Part shown: piece after piece, positions 10,871 through 18,237 of the stretch
Layout: each line of letters opens with the position of its first letter
Numbering within the stretch: position 1 is the first letter of the stretch
Assembly (NCBI RefSeq): GCF_020010905.1
Contig: NZ_JAGJBY010000001.1
Location: 186,001 to 250,000 of the forward strand
Origin: Streptomyces acidiscabies
Lineage (GTDB): Bacteria > Actinomycetota > Actinomycetes > Streptomycetales > Streptomycetaceae
DNA: 64,000 nt
Direction of reading: 5' to 3'
The notes under the pieces: model-generated
The model's database searches: none
Told to the model about the DNA's origin: nothing
What the model saw: the letters and a program-made list of their open reading frames with translations, nothing else
Translations under genes and position numbers: made by a program

Positions 10871-10888
10871 AGTTACCGCTTAGTAACT
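10871..10888. promoter_or_regulatory. Palindromic operator candidate upstream of FeS oxidoreductase
   Basis: AGTTAC-N6-GTAACT, a perfect 6-bp inverted repeat in an AT-rich patch 33 bp before the start codon. It has the shape of a TetR-family operator; such regulators control fatty-acid oxidation genes in actinomycetes, which would fit the downstream gene. The regulator is not in the window. Confidence 0.45.
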
Positions 10889-10921
10889 CCGCTCTCCTTC
10901 TCGCAGGCACGAGGAGCCCCC

Positions 10922-13204
10922 ATGCAACTCGCCGCGATCATCGTGTCGCTGGTCCTGATCGTGGTCGGCGTGGCCCTGTTCGCGCGCGCCCTGCTACAGA
11001 TCTACAACTTCATGCGCCTCGGCCAGAACGTGCCGGCCGGCACCCGCACCGACGAACCCGCACAGCGCACCCTGACCGTCGCCAGGGAGTTCCTCGGCCA
11101 CACGCGGATGAACCGCTGGGGCATCGTCGGGGTCGCGCACTGGTTCGTCGCCGTCGGCTTCTTCTCGCTGCTGCTGACGATCGTCAACGCCGTCGGCCAG
11201 CTCTTCCAGGCCGACTGGCTGCTGCCGGTGGTCGGCGAGTGGGCGCCGTACAACGTCTTCGTCGAGTTCATCGGCACGATGACCATCCTCGGCATCCTCG
11301 TCCTGATCGTCGTCCGCCAGCTGAGCCGACCGGACAAGCCGGGCCGCAAGTCCCGGTTCGCCGGCTCCAACTTCGGCCAGGCGTACTTCGTCGAGACGGT
11401 CATCCTGATCGTCGGCGTCTGCATCTTCGTGCTGCACGCGCTGGAGGGTGCCCAGCACCACGTCGACAGCTACGAGGCGTCGTTCTTCATCTCGTACCCG
11501 GTGGTGTCGTGGTTCGAGGGGATGGACCTCTCCACCCTCCAGAACCTCACCTACTTCTTCGCCGGCCTGAAGATCGCGACGTCCTTCATCTGGATGATCA
11601 CGGTAGCTCTCAAGACCGACATGGGTGTCGCCTGGCACCGCTTCCTCGCGTTCCCGAACATCTGGTTCAAGCGCGACGCGAAGGGCGGCACGTCGCTCGG
11701 CGCGCTGCTGCCGATGACGTCCGGCGGGAAGCCGATCGACTTCACCGACCCGGGCGACGACGACGTGTTCGGCGTCTCGCAGGTCGAGCAGTTCTCGTGG
11801 AAGGGCCTGCTGGACTTCTCCACCTGCACGGAGTGCGGTCGCTGCCAGTCGCAGTGCCCCGCCTGGAACACCGGCAAGCCGCTCTCGCCGAAGCTGCTGA
11901 TCATGTCGCTGCGCGACCACGCGCACGCCAAGGCGCCGTACCTGCTCGCGGGTGGCGGCAAGACGGCCGAGGGTGAGGAGAAGGCGTCCGAGGAGCAGCT
12001 CGCATCGGTCCCCGCCGCCGCGCTCGCCGAGGCCGAGCGCCCGTTGATCGGCACCGCCGAGGAGAACGGCGTCATCGACCCCGACGTCCTGTGGTCCTGT
12101 ACCACCTGCGGGGCATGCGTCGAGCAGTGCCCGGTGGACATCGAGCACGTCGACCACATCGTCGACATGCGCCGCTACCAGGTGATGATCGAGTCGGCCT
12201 TCCCCTCCGAGGCGGGCACGATGCTCAAGAACCTGGAGAAGAAGGGCAACCCCTGGGGGCTCGCCAAGAAGCAGCGCCTGGAGTGGCTGAAGGAGCTGGA
12301 CTTCGAGGTCCCGGTCGTCGGCAAGGACATCGAGGACCTCTCCGAGGTCGAGTACCTGTACTGGGTCGGCTGCGCGGGCTCCCTGGAGGACCGGGCGAAG
12401 AAGACGACCAAGGCGTTCGCCGAGCTGCTGCACATCGCGGGCGTCAAGTTCGCGATCATGGGCGGCGACGAGAAGTGCACGGGTGACTCGGCGCGACGCC
12501 TCGGCAACGAGCCGCTGTTCCAGGAGCTCGGCATGGAGAACGTCATGGCGCTCAACATGGCGTTCGGCGAGGAGATGGACGACGACGGCAAGGTGACGCC
12601 GGAGTCGAAGAAGCCGAGGTCCGCGAAGAAGATCGTCGCGACCTGCCCGCACTGCCTCAACACCATCGGCAACGAGTACCCGCAGCTCGGCGGCGACTAC
12701 GAGGTCGTGCACCACACGCAGCTGCTGCAACTCCTCGTCGACGAGGGCAAGTTGGTGCCGGTGACGCCGGTCGAGGGGATCATCACGTACCACGACCCCT
12801 GCTACCTCGGGCGGCACAACAAGATCTACACGCCGCCGCGCGAGATCATCGCGAGCGTCCCGGGCCTGCGCAACGAGGAGATGCACCGGCACAAGGAGCG
12901 CGGCTTCTGCTGCGGTGCCGGTGGCGCGCGGATGTGGATGGAGGAGCGGATCGGCAAGCGCATCAACAACGAGCGTGTCGACGAGGCTCTTTCCCTCAAC
13001 CCCGACATCGTCTCGACGGCCTGCCCCTTCTGCCTCGTCATGCTGACCGACTCGGTCAACGGCAAGAAGAACGAGGGCAAGGCGAAGGAGTCCATCACGG
13101 TCGTCGACGTCGCCCAGCTGCTCCTGGAGTCCGTGCGGACGCCGGTGGACCCGGCGGGGGCCGCGGAGACGGAGAACGCGCCGGAGCCTGAGCCGGTGAA
13201 GTAG
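10922..13204 (+). CDS. Membrane FeS oxidoreductase (EtfD/HdrD-like)
   Basis: A 760-residue protein: five or six transmembrane helices in residues 1-260 (nitrate-reductase-gamma-like cytochrome part), then two 4Fe-4S motifs, CTECGRCQSQCP (about 301) and CTTCGACVEQCP (about 392), and two CCG domains with 'CPHCLN', 'HDPCYLGRHN' and 'GFCCGAGGARMWME'. This matches the heterodisulfide-reductase-like family that includes mycobacterial EtfD (Rv0338c), which takes electrons from electron-transfer flavoprotein during fatty-acid beta-oxidation to the quinone pool. Strong GAGGAG ribosome-binding site. It stands alone between terminators, and a palindrome precedes it. The ETF link is by homology. Confidence 0.88.
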   Translation: MQLAAIIVSLVLIVVGVALFARALLQIYNFMRLGQNVPAGTRTDEPAQRTLTVAREFLGHTRMNRWGIVGVAHWFVAVGFFSLLLTIVNAVGQLFQADWLLPVVGEWAPYNVFVEFIGTMTILGILVLIVVRQLSRPDKPGRKSRFAGSNFGQAYFVETVILIVGVCIFVLHALEGAQHHVDSYEASFFISYPVVSWFEGMDLSTLQNLTYFFAGLKIATSFIWMITVALKTDMGVAWHRFLAFPNIWFKRDAKGGTSLGALLPMTSGGKPIDFTDPGDDDVFGVSQVEQFSWKGLLDFSTCTECGRCQSQCPAWNTGKPLSPKLLIMSLRDHAHAKAPYLLAGGGKTAEGEEKASEEQLASVPAAALAEAERPLIGTAEENGVIDPDVLWSCTTCGACVEQCPVDIEHVDHIVDMRRYQVMIESAFPSEAGTMLKNLEKKGNPWGLAKKQRLEWLKELDFEVPVVGKDIEDLSEVEYLYWVGCAGSLEDRAKKTTKAFAELLHIAGVKFAIMGGDEKCTGDSARRLGNEPLFQELGMENVMALNMAFGEEMDDDGKVTPESKKPRSAKKIVATCPHCLNTIGNEYPQLGGDYEVVHHTQLLQLLVDEGKLVPVTPVEGIITYHDPCYLGRHNKIYTPPREIIASVPGLRNEEMHRHKERGFCCGAGGARMWMEERIGKRINNERVDEALSLNPDIVSTACPFCLVMLTDSVNGKKNEGKAKESITVVDVAQLLLESVRTPVDPAGAAETENAPEPEPVK

Positions 13205-13225
13205 CTCCCCGGTAGTAGTACGGCT

Positions 13226-13273
13226 ACGAGGGCGCCCCTCGCCTCCCTCCGGGGAGGTGGGAGGCGCCCTCGT
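13226..13273 (+). terminator. Terminator after the FeS oxidoreductase
   Basis: An 11-bp perfect outer stem (ACGAGGGCGCC, 13226-13236; complement 13263-13273) encloses a second CCTCCC/GGGAGG stem. It starts 22 bp after the stop codon. Confidence 0.75.
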
Positions 13274-13404
13274 GGCATGTCGTACTTGAGGCGTACGGGT
13301 ACTAGGGGTCGGCCCCTTACGGGATGTCACAGGTCGGCCGCAAAGGGGTCCGGTATCCGTCCCCTCACCCACCTCACTCTCCGGGACCAGGTACGTTCGA
13401 AGGC

Positions 13405-14445
13405 GTGGCTGGATTCAGGATCGGACGCGGCGGCCGGGACGACCGCGCCCCGCAAGCGCGACCGCAACACCCCCCGAACAACGGGCAGCAGGGACCGTCG
13501 TACGGCACCCAGGGCCCCACGTACGGGCAGGGTGCTCCCTCCTACGGCCAGGGCGGCCCGTCGTACGGGTACCCGCCGCAGCCGTCGTACCCGCAGCAGC
13601 GGCCGTACGGCGCGCCGGGCGGCGGGCCCGGTGGCGGCCGGCAGGACGGCGGGAGAGGCGGCTCGGAGGAGCCGGAGTACTTCGGCGGCGGAGGGTACCC
13701 CCAGGGTCCCGGACAGGGACAGGGGCAGGGGCCTGGGCAAGGACCTGGTCGAGGACCGGGTCACGGCCAGCCGCAGGGCGCCCCGTACGACCCGTACGCC
13801 GCGAACAACCCCGGGCACACGCAGGCGTTCTCGGTCGACGACCACCAGCAGTACAACCCGGGCGGGACGTACCACGCGGGCTCCGCGCCGGCCGGTCCGG
13901 TCGGGCCCCGGCTGCCCTGGAAGGAGCTGCTGAAGGGGATCGTCACCGCCCCGAACCAGACCTTCCTCGTCATGCGGGACTACACGATGTGGGTCCCGGC
14001 CCTCATCGTCACGTTCCTCTACGGCCTGCTCGCCGTCTTCGGCTTCGACGGGGCGCGCAAGGACGCGATCGACGCGACGCTCGCGAACGCGATCCCGATC
14101 GTCCTGACGACGGCCGTGGCGATGGTGCTCTCGTCGTTCGTGCTCGGCGTCGTCACCCACACGCTGGCCCGCCAGCTCGGCGGCGACGGTGCCTGGCAGC
14201 CGACCGTCGGCCTCTCCATGCTGATCATGTCCCTCACGGACGCGCCCCGGCTGATCGTGGCGATGTTCCTCGGCGGGGACGCGCCGTTCGTACAGGTGCT
14301 GGGGTGGGCGACGTGGGTCGCCGCCGGCGTTCTGCTCACCCTGATGGTGAGCAAGTCGCACGACCTGCTGTGGCCGAAGGCGCTGGGCGCGTCCGCGATC
14401 CAGCTGGTGGCGCTGCTGTCGATCGTGAAGCTGGGTACGTTCTAA
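13405..14445 (+). CDS. Yip1-domain membrane protein with Gly/Pro/Gln/Tyr-rich N-terminus
   Basis: The GTG at 13405 (AAGG upstream) gives 346 residues. Residues 1-170 are low-complexity, rich in Gly, Pro, Gln and Tyr with repeats such as 'GPSYGQG' and 'GQGQGPGQGPG', and look intrinsically disordered. Residues about 172-346 begin 'LPWKELLKGIVTAPNQTFLV' and contain five hydrophobic helices, a Yip1 (DUF) membrane domain common in actinomycetes. Role unknown; Yip1 proteins in eukaryotes work in membrane traffic but bacterial function is not established. The longer ATG start at 13324 is less likely because the added residues look non-coding. Confidence 0.8.
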   Translation: MAGFRIGRGGRDDRAPQARPQHPPNNGQQGPSYGTQGPTYGQGAPSYGQGGPSYGYPPQPSYPQQRPYGAPGGGPGGGRQDGGRGGSEEPEYFGGGGYPQGPGQGQGQGPGQGPGRGPGHGQPQGAPYDPYAANNPGHTQAFSVDDHQQYNPGGTYHAGSAPAGPVGPRLPWKELLKGIVTAPNQTFLVMRDYTMWVPALIVTFLYGLLAVFGFDGARKDAIDATLANAIPIVLTTAVAMVLSSFVLGVVTHTLARQLGGDGAWQPTVGLSMLIMSLTDAPRLIVAMFLGGDAPFVQVLGWATWVAAGVLLTLMVSKSHDLLWPKALGASAIQLVALLSIVKLGTF

Positions 14446-14519
14446 GTACTACGGGTATGACAGGGCCCGGCGTCACCACGACGCCGGGCCTTCGTGGTCG
14501 TACCCGTCTAATACCTCGG
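14433..14519. repeat. Hairpin repeat copy 1, overlapping a gene end, likely bidirectional terminator
   Basis: A perfect 10-bp GC stem (GGCCCGGCGT at 14464-14473, complement 14481-14490) is enclosed by a weaker outer stem using ACGGGTA/TACCCGT. It begins inside the last codons of the Yip1-like gene and ends 19 bp from the stop of the convergent GlxA-like gene. A second copy, similar over the whole 87-88 bases, is at 30390-30477. Confidence 0.75.
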
Positions 14520-14537
14520 TCCCGAGCCGACCCGAGG

Positions 14538-15476
14538 CTATGAGCGGAACGTCCGGCGATAGGTGTCCGGGGGTACCCCGACCGTACGGTTGAAGTGCCG
14601 CCGCAGCGTCGTCGCGGTCCCCATACCGGTAGCCGCCGCGATGGCGTCGACGACGTCGTCCGTGGTCTCCAGCAACTCCTGTGCACGGCGGATGCGTTGG
14701 GTCAGCAGCCACTGCAACGGAGTGGTGCCGGTCACCGCCCTGAACCGGCGGCCCAGATGCCGCGAGCTCATCCCGGCCTGCCGGGCCAGGTCCTCCACGG
14801 TGAGCGGGTCGCCGAGGCGCTCGATCGCCCACGGCAGCAGCCCGGCGAGCGGATGGTCGTCCCGGGCGGGCACCGGAGCGGCCACGAACTGCGCCTGCCC
14901 ACCCGCCCGGTGCGGCGGCACGACCAGACGGCGGGCGACGGCGTTGGCGACGGCCGTACCGTGGTCGAGCCGGACGAGGTGCAGGCACAGGTCCAGCGCG
15001 GCGGCCTTCCCGGCGGCGGTGAGCACGCTGCCGTTGTCCACGTAGAGCACGTCCGGATCGACCTCCACCTGCGGGTACCGGGCGGCCAGGGCGTCGGTGT
15101 GCGCCCAGTGCGTGGTCGCCCGCCTGCCGTCCAGCAGACCGGCGGCGGCCAGCACGAAGGCTCCCGTGCACAGCGAGGCCACACGCGCCCCCGCCTCGTG
15201 GGCCGCCCGCACCGCGCGGACCAGCTCGGCGGGCGGTTCCTCGTCGGTGTCCGCCCAGCCGGGCACGATCACGGTGTCGGCGTACCGGAGCCGGCCGAGC
15301 CCCCGGTCGGGCTCCAGCCGGAACCGGCCGAGCCGCACGGCGTCCGACCCGCACACCTCGACGTCGTACCAGGGAACGGTCACGCCGGCCGGAGCGGCGC
15401 CGAACACCTCGTACGCCAGGGACAGTTCGAAGTGCAGCATCCCCTTGGTGACGGCCAGCGCCACGACGGTACCCAT
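14538..15476 (-). CDS. GlxA-family AraC regulator (DJ-1/PfpI + AraC HTH)
   Basis: A 312-residue transcription regulator. Residues 1-180 are a DJ-1/PfpI-type domain with 'RVASLCTGAFVLAAAGLLDG' containing the nucleophile-elbow Cys, and 'RATTHWAHTD'. The C-terminal AraC domain (about 205-305) has 'SSRHLGRRFRAVTGTTPLQW' and 'PDTYRRTFR'. Start set at the ATG at 15476, where the DJ-1 domain begins; the frame extends further but without conservation. It is divergently transcribed from the saccharopine-dehydrogenase-like gene with 98 bp between, so it probably regulates that gene. Confidence 0.9.
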   Translation of the reverse strand: MGTVVALAVTKGMLHFELSLAYEVFGAAPAGVTVPWYDVEVCGSDAVRLGRFRLEPDRGLGRLRYADTVIVPGWADTDEEPPAELVRAVRAAHEAGARVASLCTGAFVLAAAGLLDGRRATTHWAHTDALAARYPQVEVDPDVLYVDNGSVLTAAGKAAALDLCLHLVRLDHGTAVANAVARRLVVPPHRAGGQAQFVAAPVPARDDHPLAGLLPWAIERLGDPLTVEDLARQAGMSSRHLGRRFRAVTGTTPLQWLLTQRIRRAQELLETTDDVVDAIAAATGMGTATTLRRHFNRTVGVPPDTYRRTFRS

Positions 15477-15574
15477 GTCCGAAAGTGTACGGGGCACGTC
15501 GTTCCAGACACTCACACCGAGGCTACCCGCCCCGCCAGGATGGTCGTAACGGATCAAGCACGGGGGAGAAACCC

Positions 15575-16615
15575 ATGGGTCAGGGACAGACAGTGACGGT
15601 GTTCGGCGCGTACGGGCACACCGGACGCTTCGTGGTGGCACACCTGCGGGAGCGTGGCTTCGTCCCGATCCTCTCCGGCCGCGACGAGGGCAAGCTACGG
15701 GCGGCGTCCAGCCCGGGCCTGGAGGTCCGCCCGGCGTCGGTCGACGACCCCGCCTCCCTCGACCGCGCCCTGGCCGGCGCCGACGCCGTGATCAACTGCG
15801 CCGGCCCCTTCGCGGTGACCGCCGCGCCGGTGATCGAGGCGGCCCTGCGCGCCAAGATCCCGTACGTCGACGTGGCGGCCGAGATCGAGGCGAACCTCGA
15901 CACGTTCACCCACTTCGCGGACCGCGCCCGCGCGGCGGGCGTGACGGTCGTCCCCGCGATGGCCTTCTACGGCGGCCTCGGCGACCTGCTGGCCACCGCC
16001 GCGATGGGCGACTGGACGGCGGCCGACGAGGCGGAGATCGCGTACGGCCTGAGCAGTTGGCACCCCACGCCCGGCACCCGCACCGCGGGCACGGTCTCCG
16101 GCGAGCGCCGGGGCGGCCGGCGGGTCCGCTACACGGGCGGGCGGCTGGAGTACCACGACGACGCGCCGACGCTCCTGAAGTGGACCTTCCCCGACCCGAT
16201 GGGCACCAGGGAGGTCGTCGGGGAGTTCACGATGGCCGACGTGGTCACCGTCCCCCGCCACCTCGCCATCCCCGAGGTGCGCACCCACATGGCGAGCGAA
16301 GCGGCCCGGGACCTCTCGGCCCCGGACACCCCGGCGCCGTCCCCCGCCGACGAGGACGGACGGTCCGACCAGACCTTCCTCGTCGACGCCGTCGTACGCT
16401 CCGGCGACGCCGAACGGCGCGCCGTGGCGAGCGGCAGGGACATCTACGCGGTCAGCGCGCCGCTCGCGGTGGAGGCGGTCCACCGCATCCTCACCGGCCG
16501 GACCCGCACGACCGGTGTCGCCTCCGCCGGCGAAGCCTTCGACGCGCCGGGGTTCCTGCGCGCGCTGTCCCCGCACATCACCTTCGAACTGCTCCCGGAG
16601 CAGACCGCGCGGTGA
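15575..16615 (+). CDS. Saccharopine dehydrogenase-like NAD(P)-binding protein
   Basis: A 346-residue protein with an N-terminal Rossmann fold: 'VTVFGAYGHTGRFVVAHLRE' gives the dinucleotide-binding glycines, and 'ADAVINCAGPF' and 'PYVDVAAEIE' follow as in the trans-acting enoyl-reductase/saccharopine dehydrogenase-like family. The true substrate is unknown. ATG at 15575 with GGGGGAGA 6 bp upstream. The divergent GlxA-type regulator next to it is the likely control. Confidence 0.85.
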   Translation: MGQGQTVTVFGAYGHTGRFVVAHLRERGFVPILSGRDEGKLRAASSPGLEVRPASVDDPASLDRALAGADAVINCAGPFAVTAAPVIEAALRAKIPYVDVAAEIEANLDTFTHFADRARAAGVTVVPAMAFYGGLGDLLATAAMGDWTAADEAEIAYGLSSWHPTPGTRTAGTVSGERRGGRRVRYTGGRLEYHDDAPTLLKWTFPDPMGTREVVGEFTMADVVTVPRHLAIPEVRTHMASEAARDLSAPDTPAPSPADEDGRSDQTFLVDAVVRSGDAERRAVASGRDIYAVSAPLAVEAVHRILTGRTRTTGVASAGEAFDAPGFLRALSPHITFELLPEQTAR

Positions 16616-16642
16616 GCGGTCGTACGGCGGGGTCGTACGTGG

Positions 16643-16993
16643 TCAGCCCGAACCGGAGTCGGAGGTGTCGGACGCCGCCTTCGCGGCCCGGCGGTACTCG
16701 GCGTTGATCCGCTGGGCTTCCTCCAGCTGGTCCTCAAGGATGACGATCCGGCACGCGGCGTCGATCGGGGTCCCCCGGTCGACCAGCTCGCGGGCGCGCG
16801 CGGCGATCCTCAGCTGGTAGCGGGAGTACCGGCGATGTCCGCCCTCCGAACGCAGCGGAGTGATCAGCCGGGCCTCACCGATGGCCCGGAGGAAAGCGGG
16901 GGTGGTGCCGAGCATTTCGGCGGCCCTGCCCATGGTGTACGCGGGGTAGTCGTCGTCGTCCAGACGATCGCCGAGCGGAATATCTGCTGCCAT
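16643..16993 (-). CDS. MerR-family HTH regulator
   Basis: A 116-residue protein: winged helix 'YTMGRAAEMLGTTPAFLR', then 'EARLITPLRSEGGHRRYSR' and a short helical dimerisation stretch 'ILEDQLEEAQRINAEYRRAA'. No metal-binding Cys or drug-binding domain is present, so it belongs with the small stress-type MerR regulators. Start at the ATG at 16993. It is the first of five leftward genes that continue with cold-shock-related proteins, separated from them by two strong palindromes. Confidence 0.85.
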   Translation of the reverse strand: MAADIPLGDRLDDDDYPAYTMGRAAEMLGTTPAFLRAIGEARLITPLRSEGGHRRYSRYQLRIAARARELVDRGTPIDAACRIVILEDQLEEAQRINAEYRRAAKAASDTSDSGSG

Positions 16994-17018
16994 GTCACCT
17001 CGTTGTGCAACGCGTCGA

Positions 17019-17050
17019 GGGGCCCTGGTGCCGTACGGCACCAGGGCCCC
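17019..17050. terminator. Perfect 32-nt palindrome
   Basis: 16-bp arms beginning GGGGCCCTGGTGCC, no loop mismatch. It lies 25 bp upstream of the MerR start codon and reads equally on both strands, so it can act as a bidirectional terminator. Confidence 0.6.
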
Positions 17051-17438
17051 GAGGGGAATTCAACACCATCTGCCGGCCCTCATGCTGCGCCGGCCTTCTG
17101 TTTCCGCTTCCCGGCCCGGCAAGGGGAGGGGTGCGGGGATCGCGACTGCGTGACCGGGGACCACCATCCAATCCGGGGTCTTGCGGCACCCGGACCGAGT
17201 CCGGCCGGGCGATCCTGATGGCGTCTGCTCCTCCGTTCTTCCTCTGGACCAATCACTGGGTGAAGGGGTACTGCTACCTGGCAGTTCGTGTCTGCCAGGT
17301 CTCTCTGACTTCGTCTACGAGAAGAAGAGTAACCACACGAGGAGCCAATGTCTACTCCGGCGAGAACAGATTTTGGTGTCCAAGGGGCGCAGGCATCCTG
17401 GATCCCGCGGCGGCGGGTGGAAGAAGGCGGCGATACGA

Positions 17439-17480
17439 CAGTGAGGGCCCTGCCGACGCGCGTCGGCAGGGCCCTCACTG
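17439..17480. terminator. Perfect 42-nt palindrome
   Basis: 21-bp arms beginning CAGTGAGGGCCCTGCC, with no mismatch. It lies about 60 bases past the stop of the small leftward gene at 17540, so it is most likely that operon's terminator. Confidence 0.65.
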
Positions 17481-17505
17481 AGCTTCTGGTGGCGGAGTCT
17501 TCACC

Positions 17506-17547
17506 TCACCAGGGGTGTCTCTTCACCAGGGGTGTCTCTTCACCAGG
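17506..17547. repeat. 17-bp tandem repeat of a stop-codon region
   Basis: TCACCAGGGGTGTCTCT occurs at 17506-17522 and 17523-17539, and a third partial copy (TCACCAGG) overlaps the stop codon of the gene at 17540. The repeat therefore looks like slippage duplication of the gene's 3' end. Confidence 0.7.
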
Positions 17548-17812
17548 CGATGTCCCCGAGCAGCGCCGGCTCGGGCTGGGGCTGCTCGTGGCAGGTGAAG
17601 CCGAGGCGGGTCATCGCCCGGACGACCTCGCCGCTGCTGAAGTCGCGGCGGTCCTGCCGGGTGATGATCTGACCCACCTGCTTGACCGGGTAGCGGCGGC
17701 GGCCGATGGTCACGGACTCACCCGTGACGAGCTCGGGCGCGACGCCCTTCATCGAGGCCTGCACCCCGCTCTTGGTCAGCTCGAACGGGTATCGGGCGAT
17801 GACACAGCGCAT
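17540..17812 (-). CDS. Small conserved actinomycete protein (SCO5918-type)
   Basis: A 90-residue protein beginning 'MRCVIARYPFELTKSGVQAS' and containing 'VTIGRRRYPVKQVGQIITRQ' and 'VVRAMTRLGFTCH'. I recall it as the small Streptomyces family labelled SCO5918, of unknown function, found beside a CBS protein, a DEAD-box helicase and a cold-shock protein, as here. There is no signal peptide or membrane helix. Its 3' end is triplicated by a short tandem repeat. The association suggests a part in the cold-shock or RNA-remodelling response, but that is inference. Confidence 0.8.
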   Translation of the reverse strand: MRCVIARYPFELTKSGVQASMKGVAPELVTGESVTIGRRRYPVKQVGQIITRQDRRDFSSGEVVRAMTRLGFTCHEQPQPEPALLGDIAW

Positions 17813-17847
17813 GATTCCTCACAGGGGAGTAGGGGCGACGAGGGGGA

Positions 17848-18135
17848 TCAGCGGGCGAGGGCGAGGACGCCGTGCTCACCGAGGGCGCCGGACGAGGTGG
17901 ACGCCCCGTCGAGAACGTCCCGCAGCCTGAGCCGGTCCGTGTACGCGGGGCTGTCGCGCAGTACGGCGAGCCGGGCCCGTGTGACGAGGCCCGTGCTCTG
18001 CTCGTCCCCGTCGCACAGGACGAGGTGATCGACACGCGCACCGGCCATGAGGGACAGAGCCACCTCGACGGTCATGTCGTCGCAGACCCGAGGTCCGGGA
18101 ACCGTTCCATCGTGCTGCGTCCGAGCCGGCGTCAA
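17848..18135 (-). CDS. CBS-domain half protein
   Basis: A 95-residue protein with a single CBS-like unit: 'MTVEVALSLMAGARVDHLVL', 'STGLVTRARLAVLRDSPAYT' and 'RLRLRDVLDG'. CBS domains normally pair to bind adenine nucleotides, so this protein probably dimerises. It lies 35 bp upstream of the SCO5918-type gene and downstream of the DEAD-box helicase gene, all leftward, and is likely part of the same transcription unit. The start could also be the internal ATG at 'MTVEV'. Confidence 0.7.
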   Translation of the reverse strand: MTPARTQHDGTVPGPRVCDDMTVEVALSLMAGARVDHLVLCDGDEQSTGLVTRARLAVLRDSPAYTDRLRLRDVLDGASTSSGALGEHGVLALAR

Positions 18136-18237
18136 GGTGCCTCCTGCGAGAAAGGGGTGGGCCTGTGATGTGCGAGCCGACGGCGTACGAGGGCGGGCCC
18201 GCGATTGTGTGGAAGCGGGCCCGCGGACAACGCGGCG

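Larger units (their letters stand above)
16994..17539. other. 546-base region without a confident gene, bracketed by perfect palindromes
   Basis: It has lower GC than its neighbours around 17210-17350. It holds a hairpin ACCTGGCA/TGCCAGGT (17276-17300), and a GAGGAG ribosome-binding-like site ahead of an ATG at 17348 whose frame has poor third-position GC. A leftward frame ending at 17080 runs straight into the palindrome at 17019-17050. Nothing is convincing enough to call a gene; a small RNA or leader is possible. Confidence 0.4.

Noticed and set aside
17348..18028. Rightward frame with a good ribosome-binding site at 17348
   Set aside because: Its third-position GC is poor and it runs antisense over the SCO5918-type and CBS genes; only the start looks genuine, so it is described as part of an unassigned region.
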